From: Hydractinia symbiolongicarpus
Taxonomy: Eukaryota; Cnidaria; Hydrozoa; Anthoathecata; Hydractiniidae
Assembly: GCF_029227915.1 (NCBI RefSeq)
Contig: NC_079879.1
Location: 18,040,001 to 18,104,000, forward strand
DNA length: 64,000 bases
Direction: 5' to 3'
A program made the position numbers and the translations under genes. Under the pieces are notes generated by a model. The model did not search any database, was not told the origin of the DNA, and was given only the letters and a program-made list of their open reading frames with translations. Within the stretch, counting starts at the first letter, position 1. The number at the start of each line of letters is the position of its first letter. Below are positions 23,150-36,178 of this stretch, one piece after another.

Positions 23150-26050
23150 ACTTTTGAAAGCATATTTGCGCATGTTGGAACTATTGTGATGCCTGCAATT
23201 AGTTGTCCAATCGATGGTTTTGCAAATGCCACCGAAGATGTTGATGCTATTGCAGCTGCTACTCGGTTAAATATTTATCCATTGGTTCACCAGTGAGGTG
23301 GCGTTACGGCTGCACATAATCCAAAGCAGTTCAATGAAGAGCAATGGGAAACATTGTATTCCTACTGCTCAATTAGTAACGCACTTATGGCAATGCTGTG
23401 AGAAGGATTTAGAGGAAGATCTGTTTAAAGATGTAAGTGACATTTACATTTTTACCGAAAATTCGTTATTACAAGCGATTAAGCGCCTTGCCGTAATTAC
23501 CAAAGCCGCAAACGTCTGAAAAACTGAACTCCTTTCAATGAAACAGGACCATGGTCGGCCTGTGCAAACATTTGCTGCAAAGGCGAAGGGCAAGGCCCAA
23601 TATGTTCATTATCCAAAAAATGTCCTAATGCTGATTGTCGACAAATGGTTGATTTACAGAGGATATTTTAAAATATGTACTTATTTCCGGTATTTCTGAT
23701 AAAGAATTTTAAAATGCCGTTCTCGGCCAAGAAAACTTGGATTTAAAGTCACTAAACGAGACCATCATCGAAAGTAAGAAAATGGCAGCCCGTGCTGGGT
23801 CAACCATTAACGTTGATTCAGCAATGGCAATTAAAATCCAGGTGCAAAACAGGAAATCGACTTTTGATATTGAAACCAAGTTGGCCATGAAAGTTCAGTG
23901 CAAATCATGTCGCAGAAAAATATCCAAGTACGCTCTTCGAACAGGAAGAAAAGAGTTCACCCTGTGTGTACAATGCTGGAGGAAGCAGCAAACAACAACC
24001 CGGACACACAACGTGCGATCTGCGATGTCATAAGCAGTATCAGCAACTCATCAAAGAAAAAAAGAAAAAGTGGTAACCAACCACCATCAACGTTATTGTA
24101 ACACCATTTTTTGACTTACGGATGGATGGTAAAGGAATCTCGAAAATAGCCAATGATAAGTTTGGTGATATCGACAAATGCTGGTGATTACGATCACACG
24201 AAGGCATCTTGCCCGAATCTTTACCCTTGAAAGGTTTCAGCAGTTGCAGATAGAGGTGCACAATCTTCGTTAATGGGATTTAAAACTTTTGCTGAAGGAA
24301 TCACTCTTCTTGGGGCGATTTTTGCCAGACTGTCTAGGCTTGATAGAAAGGGGACAAGCAGCACAAATTATTTACGACTCTGATACCACTGATTTGTTTC
24401 ACATCAGTCGCAATACGATGAAGCAGCTTCAAATCATACTACATGACTTCCTGAAAATCGGGACAACTGCTGCCTTCCTCAAGAATCTCCATATCTCCAC
24501 ACCAAAGAATCAGCCAGACCCAGGTAATAATGTCGTCACGTGCAAATGCCTACCCAGGTCTTACCGCCGCCAAGACCTGATGAACAGTGGCTGCTAAATC
24601 GTTATGCAGCATCAACCTTCAATCAGTGTCCACATCAGCTTCTTCCTATGATGAGCATAAATATCCAACCAGGTGTTACCCCATCTGCTGTGCACACCCC
24701 TGCTGCTGCACGTATACATTGGCGTAATCAGATTAGGAAACAACTTGATGACAAGGTACCATTGGGGGTTATCGAGAAGGTTGAACCAAATACCTCAACC
24801 ACATGGTGTCATAGAGCAATTTGGGTTCAAAAGCCGGATAGTAGCCAACGATGAGAAGTGGATTTCCAAAGCTTGAATCAACACTGTCTCCGGGACACCC
24901 ACCAAACCATTCTACCTTTCCATCGTGCACGCAGGTACCTACCGTTCTGTAACCGATGCTTGGAATGGTTATCACTCAGTTCCTGTGCGAAAGGAAAATC
25001 GCCATATGCTTACTTTCATCACAGAAGTCAGCCGGTATTGTTACAAGGTTGCTCCTCAGGGTTTCTTGTCAAGTGGTGATGGCTACACTCACCGGTATGA
25101 TCGTATCATTGCCGATGTCCCAAGAAAAACCAAGTGTGTAGATGACACAGCCATGTGGGACAATGATTTGACTGAACATTGGTGGTGGATGATCGACTAT
25201 CTTTGCCTTGTCGGTAATGAAGGCATAATCCTCACGCCCGCAAAGTTTCAGTGTGCACAAAAGGACATTGAATTCGCCGGTTTTCGTATATCAGCTGACC
25301 AAGTGAAACCGCTAAAAATATACATTGAATCGATAAAAGCCTTTCCTCAACCAAAGTCTATTAAAGACATTAGAGCATGGTTTAGATTAGTGTATCAGGT
25401 ATCGCACTACAACAAGTTTATAGATAATCATGCGTCCTTTCAAACCCTATCTCAGTCCAAAAGTTTCTTTTTAATGGACTGCAGAACTAAATGAAGCATT
25501 TATTTGATCAAAAGAATGGATAATTGATGCCATAATAGGGTTCACACCCTCTTATGCAATCAATTTAATATTTGACCCAACGCGTAGAACCTGTGGTTAC
25601 CATATTTGTTTATATCTTCCCCTCTAGCTGCTCTTATTGTATGTATTTTATATTTTCGCACATGTTAGTTTAGATTTCGTTCTTTAAAATTATTATCACG
25701 TTTTAAAATAAAGTTTTATTTGTATCCGAATTTATCTGGAACTTCAGAACCTGCGTATGCCCTGACTTCTCAAAAAACAGGCATTGGTTTTTGGCTCCGG
25801 CAAAATACTGCGACTGTGTATCTCTAAAATCGATTGCTGTAGATTCGGATGGAAGATTACTCTAGCAGGGTCAAGATTTGTTCGAGACAATGAGAAACGA
25901 TATGTATTGATTGAAGAAGAGGCTCCAGGAATTGCTTGGTCTTGGAAGATTTAAAATATTTTACGTTTGGCTGGGACGATTTGATTGTGACGATTGATCA
26001 CAAACCCTTAACCAAAATCTTTGGTGATCGTGCTTTGGATCATAGTTCAT
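23150..26050 (+). mobile_element. Decayed Ty3/gypsy-like LTR retrotransposon body
   Basis: Ordered remnants of gag, protease, reverse transcriptase and RNase H lie on the plus strand with many stops and frameshifts. Gag-like parts include CPNADCRQMVD (about 23620), LDLKSLNETI (about 23740) and a CxxC...CxxC finger (CKSC, CVQC; 23900-23980). RT is at 24600-25494. An RNase H segment (VTIDHKPLTKIFGDR, about 25985-26030) follows. No LTRs, primer-binding site or integrase are seen, so both ends are lost. The family is judged from order and motifs. Confidence 0.75.
24540..25494 (+). pseudogene. Ty3/gypsy-like reverse transcriptase remnant
   Basis: The segment starts with a finger region (LGVIEKV, TTWCHRAIWVQK), is interrupted by a stop and frameshift near 24850-24925, then reads AWNGYHSVPV, TFITEVSRY, VAPQGFLSSGDGYT and the catalytic-type KTKCVDDT near 25130. 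It ends with GIILTPAKFQ, EFAGFRIS and a connection region (DIRAWFRLVYQVSHY). The order matches gypsy-class RT palm, thumb and connection. It cannot make a full polyprotein: the upstream gag/protease frames are broken and the frame ends at 25494 before the RNase H remnant. Confidence 0.8.
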
Positions 26051-27902
26051 AGAAAAAACACTGGTAAGGAAGACATGAATAACCTATTATTATAACGCAT
26101 ATTTATATTTAAAGGGACATGATAATGCACAACTCATTTGCCGCACATGGAACTTCAGTTAAAAAGACAAGAATTTCTGCAAAGATTGCTCGTTTTATTC
26201 TAAAAAATATACAGTTTTAGACCAAATCTTATAATGAAATAATATTTCACAGTAGTGTATAAACCATACATATAAAAAAAAACGTAAAAAATCTTTCTTA
26301 AAATAAAATTCACGCAAAATATGAAAGGTGCTCTAAGATAAAACAAAAACATTGTTGATTCTTAAAAGATATTTGCACATGTAAACATTAAATCTTAAAG
26401 AGGCTACGGAACGGCTGTTGGTTTTTGACCTTTCATCCAGAATGAGTCTCGCTGAAATATTTCTTTGTAATATACTTTTCGAAAAAAATATTGAACCAGC
26501 GAGCAAAGTGCGCTGGTCTGTTCATTGCGCAAAACGCGATTGCCGGATTTTTAATATGTGCGCGGGATATACAGAATGTGAGCATTTTAACCGTATGGTA
26601 GCCCCTTTAGCAATATATATTTAGCAGCAGTTTGTTTTGTTAGGACAGAAGCAGCCACCATGAGAACGAAAGTTTCCACACAGGTATATGTTATAAAGTG
26701 GCTACGCACAAAGCTACAACCAGATAAGATTGATCAAAAAAATAAGTCTGCAAAACTCAACACAGAACTTTAAGTCACAGGTGTAAATTGTAGTGTATTC
26801 GGGTGCAGTATGTGTAAAAGAACAAAAGACATTGGTATATTTGAATTTTTATGTGATTGCTAAAATGGTACAGTGCAGCCAAGACGATTTTTTTTCCTCC
26901 TTTTTTACTTCTTTTAATTTACTTTTTGTTTTCATCGGCCACCATACTGATACCAATGAACTTAATATATTCAAGAAATGATAAACCTACAATACAAATA
27001 ATGAATTTTAACAGACAAACCTAAACAATAAACAATTTGTGATTACTGCTAGCGCACTGTGTTGAGCCAAGTTATGATCCTTATAAATGCGTACTAAACG
27101 GATAAAAGTATATTAGCAGGGGAGTGTAACAATAATAACGACACATAAAAGCTAGGCCAGCAAATCATTCCTGTGTGCATAGCTATATACCTAGCTGTAA
27201 CATCCTATAATATCTGTTGTTGATTAAGGTCCGACACAAAAAGAAAACAACTGAACTTTACCTAAACTAACCTCGTTTTGAAACAATGTTTAGAGTTTCC
27301 GTCACCACAATTGATCAAGAAAAGACGGTACTACAAATAGAAATATATTTTTTTGAACAACCATTTTAGCCGCACTGTGGCAGTTTGTTTTTAGGTTTTA
27401 TGGGCATGATGAGTAAGATATCATCGAATATCGATGAGATTCATGCCCCTTGTTACGCTCGAACACAGTAATGGTGCCACCCTAAGTTTGTTGCAGATTA
27501 TGTTATCGTGGTGAATTCGGCGAGCCAAACTGTCTATTTTACTTTCTACACAGACTTGCATGTTTAACTCTGATACTTAGAAACAACATTAGGAACTCGT
27601 ATTCTTAAACTTAAATAAGGAACAAAAACATAAGAATGAAGAATAGGTCTCCCGGCTAATTTATCTTAAAATACCAGATTACGCCCCCTCCCTCCCTTCA
27701 AGTAATCTTTGAGCCTAAAATGAATTTCTAAAAAACCCGGCCGCATTTAAATAAATCCCAATTGGTTTTACGTGAGTTTTTAAGGAAAACAAATTTTGTA
27801 ACATAGTTAATCAACATTTACTGTCAGACAATTACGATTTGAATTTTGTTCACAACATTTTAAGAAACTTTGGTCAGTTATTGTTTTGTAACATTGCAAA
27901 TG
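26051..27902. other. Intergenic, AT-rich, nothing recognised
   Basis: No domain, repeat end or RNA gene stands out on either strand. Short frames such as 26418-26624 (+) lack motifs. A C-rich patch lies near 27683-27700. Confidence 0.4.
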
Positions 27903-28672
27903 TCTCTTTAATAATAGCCGTCGTCTGTCTGTCTGTGTGTCCGCGAAAGCCGTATCCCGTAACGGAAACACGAAATTTTTAAAATGCGCACCAATACCAA
28001 ATGCGGTATATTTTTGTCTACTTTGTTGCAACAGGTTAATTAAAAGGACGGGCGACCCCGTGGATTTTTCCACGGGCTAACGACTAGTCTCTTTAATAAT
28101 AGCCGTCGTCTGTCTGTGTTTCCGCGAAATTTTTAAAATGCGCATCAATACCAAATGCGATATATTTCTGTCCACTTTGTTGCAACAGGTTAATTTAAAG
28201 GACGAGCGACACCGTGGAGTTTTCCACGGGCTAATATCCGTATACGTCCGTCCGTCCGTCTGTCTGTCACGCAAAATGGTAGCTTAGCTGCGCAGGTAGC
28301 GAGACGGACGCAATGCGGTATAAAAAGGACGAGCGAACCCGTGGATTTTTTCACGGGCTAACGACTATCTCTTTAATAATAGCCGTCGTCTGTCTGTCTG
28401 TGTGACCGCGAAAGCCGCGTCCCTAACGGAAACACGAAATTTTTAAAATGCGCACCAATACCAAATGCTGTATATTTTTGTCCACTTTGTTGCAACAGGT
28501 TAATTTAAAGGACGCGGGCGACCCCGTGGATTTTTCCACGGGGTACCGACTATTTCTTTAATAATAGCCGTATTCCGTCTGTCTGTTTGCACGCGAGAAA
28601 AACGTTGTGCTACAGAAACACGAAATATTCGATATATAAAGGACGGGCGAACCCGTTGATCCACGGGCTAAA
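27903..28672 (+). mobile_element. Tandem array of Helitron-like non-autonomous elements (family A)
   Basis: Five head-to-tail units start at about 27903, 28088, 28233, 28368 and 28552. A typical unit begins TCTCTTTAATAATAGCCG, then a GTCTGTCTGT microsatellite, then GGAAACACGAAATTTTTAAA. It ends with a hairpin (CCGTGGATTTTTCCACGG), GCTAA and CGACTA(G). TC start, 3' hairpin followed by CTAA/CTAG, internal GTCY microsatellite and tandem copies are hallmarks of Helentron-type or DINE-1/pearl-like elements. Unit 3 lacks the usual start, so the array is partly scrambled. No Rep/helicase is encoded. Confidence 0.65.
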
Positions 28673-30175
28673 TTCACTTAGGCAGGAGTATGAAAAAGAG
28701 AACCATAACTTGAATTTTGATGACGTCTGCTAGAACCTGTCAATACACAAAAAACTTTTTCGGAAATTTAAAAGCGCACCGGGTTGTCAAGGCTGGGTAA
28801 CACCTTTACTTGTGGCTTATCCTAGCGTTTCGACGTCGGGTCCCCATGCTACTGTAAAAAGATTCATACAGAACTTTTAAAGCTCTTAAAATCTGCTTGT
28901 TTTTAAATAAGAGGTAAGCTTTGAAGGTGTGATAGCGTCATTCTCGTCAAGAATGTGGTGATGTTTAAAACATTAGTCCCGCCTATGTGACAGAAGAATG
29001 ACCCTCAAAGAACAAATCAGATTAAAAAAGACTCGAAAAATAACCAGGTTAGATGTTACTGTTTTTTATAAAAAAACGTATAGCTTAATACACTATTTTG
29101 TTTTAAAACAACATGCGAGGAGCGCCGTAGATAAAAAGTGGGAGGAAGAACATAAAAAATAACAATTAATAACAATATTATTTCCTCGTCTCTTTAAAGC
29201 AGATACGACACACCAATCTTATTGAATTTTCCAGATACCTAAAGGTGCTAATTTTTAAATTCTTTTACTCAGGCCTAACCATGTTTGGTCCTCGCAGAGA
29301 CACTAAACCCTTCCCCACTACACCCACCACCACCCCCATCCCCTTCCCTCACCCTAAAAAAAATATTCAGATACAGAAACGTTTTTAGCATATATGGATA
29401 AACAGTCAATGATGGATATAAAATTAATTTCTTTTATTTGTATGTTTACATGCGTATTATGTTTTGTTTATTTTATTGTATTTTTGTTTAGTTTCAAACA
29501 AATATTAGGTTAAAATGACTGTTTGTAAAAAAACATTAGAGAAAAGGATAGATATACTAATAAACGTGTTTTAGACACTTCAGTTCGAAGGACAAATATC
29601 TTATGTGCTAAGTATACAGGTAAGTGGCAAAAAAATGAACACATCGTTTTGTTTTCGTCGCAGTTGTTGCTGCCATTATGAATTAGCAATTAATTATTCC
29701 ATGCACAAATTATGGAGATAATAGCTTATTTGCAGCATATCCTAAAAATATCTTATAAAAAAGAGATTTAAAAAAGCTACATGACCATAAAAAATAAGGC
29801 ATTTTTTATGCTTCTTTCAAAACTGGAGGATTTGGGGGGCAATAATATAGTATTTACCCAAAGGCTGCTATGGTTGCTCTCTATGTGAAATTTTTCTGCT
29901 AATAAGACTCTTAGATCATCGGGAATTTACAATAGATAAGTCTCAACGTATTAATTTTCAATTATTACATTTTTCAACATGATTTAGAAATGTTTTACCT
30001 CGATCTAACGGTTTTATGTTTCTATGTCAAGAGTTTTTCGAAATAAGAAAAGGTTGTTAGAAATGGCCAATAAGAATAGCGCGGGCATGTTTAGCAAGTG
30101 TCTTTAGGGTTACTACGGGTCAACCCATGCCATGTGATGGAAATTGGGTAGGTAATGCCAGTGTAAACTGAAAGG
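28673..30175. other. Intergenic, with a family-B Helitron fragment at its left edge
   Basis: About 28673-28770 (CACTTAGGCAG..., TTTTGATGACGTC..., CTGTCAA) matches the hairpin-proximal part of the units at 43-52 kb. So a truncated family-B unit is fused to array A. The rest is AT-rich, with a C-rich tract near 29290-29355. No gene was seen. Confidence 0.45.
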
Positions 30176-30327
30176 CCGGGGCAAAATTGAGGCAACTTTT
30201 TGAGCAACATTACCCGTCAACATTTGTTGATGAACATGTTCACTCGAATAGCTATGGGTTTTAATATGTTGATGAAGAAAAAAAACCTCTAAAAATTTTG
30301 ATCGACAGCTACGATTTGCTATAGCCA

Positions 30328-31050
30328 TCAACATTTCTGGCAACATTTTTGATTTTTGAATTCTGCCACAATTTGCTGTTTTAGTTTACCCCTGCATCTA
30401 ACATCATCGATTTTCAAGCCATAAACAAAGTGAAGTTTTTTCATTGACATGGCTTCTCTTTTACTTATTACATGGTTGTATATTAAGTTCTTAACAGCCT
30501 CATAATCACCTATTTCTCTGCTGGCTTCTTGTGTCTGATCAGTGTTGTCAGTATCATTTTTATCAGCTTGGAATGATGCACTGAATCCTAATGTAAACTC
30601 CTTATAGCAATGTCTATGGTATTTCATTTCCTTCGCAATCAAATCTTGCTCTTTAAAACTATTGTACATACCTCGATTTTTTTTCTCAGCTGTGTTTTTT
30701 ATTGCACTTGATGCCATTGATGTTGTAATTGTCACACACTTTTCGTCTATTTTTCCTCCCTGATTTTAAACTTTCAATTTGCAAAAGTAGCATTCATCGG
30801 GATACAGGATTGGATGACTTGATCCTGGTGAGGGCAAACGTATTGAGTGTCTATCCGACTCTGGAGATTGTTTTAATTTTACTCTTTTATCACTCAATAT
30901 TTTCGTGAACTTCTTGTAACAAGGATCAAAGTGTATTTTATGTTTAGTATTGTCTATAACATCAGGAATGTTATCACATTGTTTTACATGGTGATTTTCA
31001 CCACCCAACCGACATCTGTGTTTTTTGACTTCACTTAAACGATCCACCAC
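30328..31050 (-). pseudogene. Transposon-associated Cys/His protein, frameshifted
   Basis: Two minus-strand frames follow each other (31050 to 30766, then 30735 to 30328) and read as one product with a break between them. The first has HRCRLGG, HFDPCYKKFT and ECYFCK. The second has DLIAKEMKYHRHCYKEFT. Paired Cys/His motifs suggest a metal-binding domain. I associate this layout with uncharacterised invertebrate proteins found in or near mobile elements but cannot name the family. No catalytic triad is visible. Confidence 0.5.
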
Positions 31051-31574
31051 TTGTTGTGAAACTAACTTAAAAGATGAATAGTGTTCGTATCCTCCATAGT
31101 GAACTATACATTCATTTATTTATTTATTCCTTAAATTTTCACTCCAAAAAACAAAACATGGCAGTTGTTCTTAACATATATACTAGTAATGAAATCAAAA
31201 ATATGACTATAATTCTTTTACTTTAATCATTTTTATTACAATTTTTTACATATATTTTATTATATTTCAATTTTCTAAATTTCTAATCTTCACCCATAGC
31301 ATAGCTTGTTTAATCTATCTGTATACCACAACATTTCATTATTTCTAATGTTACCAATTAATTTTTAATTTGTTCAGTGTTTTACTTTTCTATAAAATGC
31401 ATATTTTCATAATAGCTTTTCTTGTAACATCGTCATCTAAATAAACAAATAAATCAATGATTTTTGCATAATCATATTGGTATGGTAAAGTTGCAAAATG
31501 AACAATAGCATGATAGCAAAAGCACTTAAAAATTCTGTGTTTTGTGAAAATTTTGAAAAATATGCATTTTCACA

Positions 31575-31948
31575 CTACGATGGAGAACGAAGACTTATGC
31601 GCTCCCAATGATGTTATTTTTTGTTTTATTGTTCAGGGGACCAGTATTTTGTGTTTTTGTCATGTTTTAAGAGATTTGGTTACATTCATGGTGTCAAGAT
31701 TTGAAAAACGTTGTTAGTTTTTACAAAGCAGCAGTGAAAATTAAGCGAATTTTGGCATATTTTGACTCTACGATGGAGAGCGATCACCTGTTGACCCATA
31801 TATTGCACTTGAAAAAATCACACAAGTTTAACAAGCATTAATCAACACTCATAGTGAACAATTCACGATCACACTGAAAAAAGTGAGGCTACATTGAGAA
31901 TCATAATTTTTACCCAAAAAGCTCCAACACGCTACGATGGAGAGCGAT
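31575..31948 (+). repeat. Dispersed 16/17-mer CTACGATGGAGAGCGAT, three copies
   Basis: Copies lie at 31575-31590 (GAACGA variant), 31768-31784 and 31932-31948, spaced 193 and 164 bases apart, all in the same orientation and all within the 30176-32402 element. The flanks between copies are not obviously repeated. Confidence 0.7.
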
Positions 31949-32104
31949 AGAGAGCAAAGTAACCCTTTCCAAGCCATTCACCAAACCAAACTTCCAAAAC
32001 TACAATAAATTCCCTACAATAATATCCAAGTCAAAATTTGTCTAGCTCCAGGTGATACTTGTGTCACATATTAACTGGCCTAAGATATGTTTATTATGAA
32101 AATG

Positions 32105-32258
32105 GCGTAATGAGTTGTAATCCATTCTCACCATTTCTCTAAGTTCTAGTATCCTCATCCATTAGCTCCTGGACGAGGTTGGCATAGAGTTCTTCTTCTT
32201 TCCTTCTTTGAATCCATTTTCTGGTAGGGCCTTGCTTTCTTTTTTCATCATCATCTAG
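32105..32258 (-). pseudogene. PIF/Harbinger-like transposase N-terminal fragment
   Basis: On the minus strand the frame reads DDDEKRKQGPTRKWIQRRKE, then LYANLVQELMDEDTRT before a stop. A shifted frame continues LREMVRMDYNS. The basic tract, W-x-x-RR, LVxEL and DED pattern, followed by an RMxxxxF-like motif, resembles the start of HARBI1-type transposases. Nothing downstream supplies the DDE domain, so it is a relic. The short length keeps confidence low. Confidence 0.4.
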
Positions 32259-32402
32259 TACCTATACTAGCAATAAACATGCTACGGCTTCCTTCTCTGC
32301 CATTTAGAAAAAGGAGAATGAATGATCACGTTTCAGTAGAATGTAGTTGCTCAAAATGTTGACGGGAATGTTGACCGAAAATGTAGATCGATTTGCCCCG
32401 GG

Positions 32403-35400
32403 TTTAATGTATACATTCCGAACACAGGACCCACATTAATAACAGTGTTTTAAACACTGAAGTGGCTATATCCTGTATAAATATTTGGAATAATAATAAT
32501 AATAATAGTATATATTTTGCCGACAAAGGTAATATAAATAAGTGTAGTAAAATTAGTGTTTACCAATATGGTTGATAAAAGTACAAAAATTATTTTGTCT
32601 TATTATTTCTATGCTCATTTCCTTTCCCTCGATTATACACACTTTACTTTAGCTAGTACATAGTAGAAATAGACAGGATTATGCACGAATTTGTTTACCA
32701 GTCTCTTTTTTTGCTCACAATGACTACGAATACTCAAACAAATTTTTAGATCTTTTGTGGAATTGGACAGGAAGCTAAAAAAAATTGCGAATAAGCAATA
32801 TTTCATACCTGTTTTCGTTTCTCGAAATGTACAGGCAAAAGGGAAAAATAACATAAAGCGATAATATTTTTTGGACTTGATAATTTAACTTTAATGCAAA
32901 CTAGTGGTTTGTTGGTTTGCTTAATTTTCTATATTATCACCTTTCTTCAAAAATACAAAGTGCAGAGAAGTTTTTAGTTGTAGAAACACTTCACATGTAT
33001 CAGAAAATCATATAAACTGAAAAGAAAGAGGTTGAGCATTCTTCGCCATCTGATATTATATTACTTCTCTATGAAAAAAAAAAGTTTGAAGTACCTTACA
33101 CTTGTTTTACCATGTGGTTAAAAGATGCGTGCTATATAATTACTTGTCGTACAATAAATTAACAGATATTTAAAGGACTAAATTTAGAATTTTCAAGTGT
33201 ATAAAACGATAGTCCACGTGTTGGATGCCTACTGCAGAGGATATGTGCATAAGGTTACAAAAGTTCAATTTCATGGTTTTTACATTTTTTTTCAACCAGC
33301 AAAGGTGAATTTGTATTCGTTAAAACTATGATTAGGGAAATATTTTTTCCGGGAGCAGGAATCAAATGTAGGATAAGTGAAAAATGATCCTTTAAAATCT
33401 AAAATTGATTTGGAAAACTGTGCCACCGCAGTAGAACTTCCTGACAGAATTGATGTCGTCACTGAAAGAAAAATGCCGAAAACAAAATGTGATTTAAATA
33501 ATCCTGGTAACATCGCAAATTACCAAATATAAGCTCTGGTGTTAGGTTTGAAATCTTTTTATAGAGGGCTAAAAGAATTGACTTATACAAGTAAACAAGA
33601 ACTTCAATTCAGGAATATAAAGCTTCTTACACCGAAATAAAAATTTAGTAGTGTTTAGTAGTAAAACCTCGTTATTCTTAGCAAGATATCTGGAAAGGCG
33701 CTTCCACAAAACATTTTAGCATCAAATAATCTTTTCAACATTTATTTTACAATTACCTTATTTTTATGTTGTGCCTACAATTGGTCTATACACCGGAGGG
33801 CTTTACATGGAAAATGTAAGCAATGAAATAAATAATGAGGGGCTTACACAAGGGGGGGGATTATATTTAGAGGTTTACGGTAAGATACGTTTTTAAAATT
33901 ATGTGAGGAACAGGACAGGCACAATTTGCTACAATGAAACGTTGTGATAGTAAAACATATGGAACATCATAAGTGAGGTCACCTTAATAAATTCTTTCAA
34001 AGTCTAATCTCTCCAAAGTAGCAAAAGACAAATCTCCTACAGTAAAACAAGAGAAAATGTGCGACGATCATGAAAATTTTCTGGTAAAATTTTGTTGTTA
34101 GACGTTTTTAGATGCCTTAAAGTGGTATCCCCTTGTAAATATAGTTACATCAATTGGCCTAAGCCTTATGATTCCTAATGATTTGCCAAAAATGAGCCTA
34201 AATATTCTTAAGTGATTCTTAAATACCCGCAAAATTTTGTAAAAGAGGCAGGAAACATGAAAAGCAAAAATTTGTTTTGAACAACTTAAATAACAATAAT
34301 TTCTTGCTAGAAAAAATAATTTATCAGGGCGATTCATAAAATATCTTTAAATTTTGAAAATTTGGAGCCTCGTGATTCTTATAAAAAGTATTCTTCAAAA
34401 AGGTGACAGTGTGTTAGGGGTGACAGTGTGTTCTTTATCAAATTATTTATTTATTTGCGCATGTATGTACATATTGAGTTAAAGAGAGAGGAAAACCGTT
34501 TAATTACAAATTTGTCTTGAAACTCCTAGACACCAGCTCTAATATGATTTTATGAATGACAAATCCTGCTATCATGATCAAACATATTATTCAAGTTAAT
34601 TCCATCCAATAAATTATGACTAGTAGGTTTGCTAATCCAAAATCTTCGTAAAACGATCCGATTTTTCTGGATTCTGAGTTAATTCACTAAATAATGCGAG
34701 TTAAAGAAAAAGAAATGAGTCTATAGCACGCCTGCTTTGATTCGATCATATAGGGAAAAACAAATTTGTCGGGGAAAATAAGATGTACTGGGATCATTGC
34801 TAAGTTTTCTATCACTTTGGCAAAAACGACTTTTGTAAATCTGTATGACGGACAAGTCGTGGTTGCGATTTCATAAAAGGTCAAACTAGAAAGATATTTC
34901 TAAGGAAAAACGCAAAGGAGCATTTATGTCCGAACTTGTTGACTTCAGACATAAAAATGGTTTAAACTTTCTATAGAAACAAGGTGTCGCCATTCTTTCT
35001 ATGACGTATTTATTTGTATATTCTACGGAACCAAGAAAGCGTATCGATTTACGTCATAGCAAATCCGTTTGGATTTTAACTCTTTTATTCTTCTAGGTAT
35101 ATGAAGAAATTGTGTTGCAATGGCGCTTTTTATAGTTTTATGATTATAACTTCTGGAAGCTGGAGTATTTTCAGATTATAAGCATTGCAAAATATTTAGA
35201 CTTTACATTATATTTTAGCATACAGATTCGTCTTGATATGTAGCGCAGATCTTAAAGTTTTAAACATATTTTAATGTTCTGTAATTACCAGATCTATTAC
35301 TAATTTGTTGCCCTAAGTAAGCTGGGCCCGAAAATGCTTTTTATGTTAACAGGTATGCTAAAAAGTTCTTTTATTTCCGCCAACTATTATGTGAAATACA

Positions 35401-36178
35401 ACAACTTATTAATGAACCACTTCGTTTTTAGTTCTCTTTTAAGGAGTATAGACAAGTTTGGACAAGAGGACTCGGAAATGAAATAAGTACGAAATAAAAA
35501 TCAATGCTCGTGTTTCAAAACTGGCATTTGATCAAAATAAACAATTTTTTTATTGAATTTGAAATTTAAAGATAACACTACTTTATGCAAATTACGCACG
35601 TGAGCACTTGAGAGCTGTCAATAATAATTGATGAAAACATTGCATTAAGCCAAGTATTTCATTTGAAAAAATAAAGACATAAAAAAGAGAGAGGCTAAAG
35701 AACTCAAACATGAGGGAAATTAAAAAATGGAAAGATTATAGCAGGTATTTTTTTTCACAATTTTTTCTCAACTTCATGCTTTATTTACCACGCTACTGCC
35801 ACCCCATCATCACCTCATTACCATAATACTACCTCCCTACCACCCATCGACGAAAAAAATCCTACATAACTACTAAGCGCAGGATTTTGTCCTATAGCTA
35901 GTACAGGTTCTGTTTGTCATAACACAGAATTAACACAAAAAGGACTAACATTAGGCTAAATGTGTTATTATGAGGTTGAGTGCTAACCGAATTACAAGAC
36001 AAAGGTGTTAATTAATTAGCCAACCGAAAAATAGAATGTTAATTAAAGAAGCTTATAGTACAAATAAACGTCGATAATTGCTTTACAATAAAAAAGTTTA
36101 TAATAAAAAAAGCCTAGCTTAACACTCTATCGAGTGGATTTACACAAGTTGTAGATCTCTCTAGTTGTAGATCTAAAC
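32403..36178. other. Intergenic region upstream of the GTPase gene
   Basis: AT-rich, with an AAT microsatellite (32489-32508). GAGGGGCTTACACAAGGGGGGGGA (33838 on) and GAGGTTTACGGTA recall the G-rich inside and end of the MITE at 4926-5229. I see no exon, RNA gene or clear transposon body. A TATA-like TATAATAA at about 36099-36106 lies 70 to 80 bases before the GTPase start codon and could belong to its promoter. Confidence 0.4.

Larger units (their letters stand above)
30176..32402 (-). mobile_element. Decayed DNA transposon with ~50-bp inverted ends
   Basis: CCGGGGCAAA at 30176 begins about 50 bp that recurs inverted at 32343-32402, sharing CAACATT.CCCGTCAACATTT. The interior carries two minus-strand coding remnants: a zinc-type ORF (30328-31050) and a short PIF/Harbinger-like piece (32105-32258). 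The two ends are only about 75-80% alike by eye, so the copy is old. No clear target duplication was found. Assignment to PIF/Harbinger rests on the short fragment and is an inference. Confidence 0.5.
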
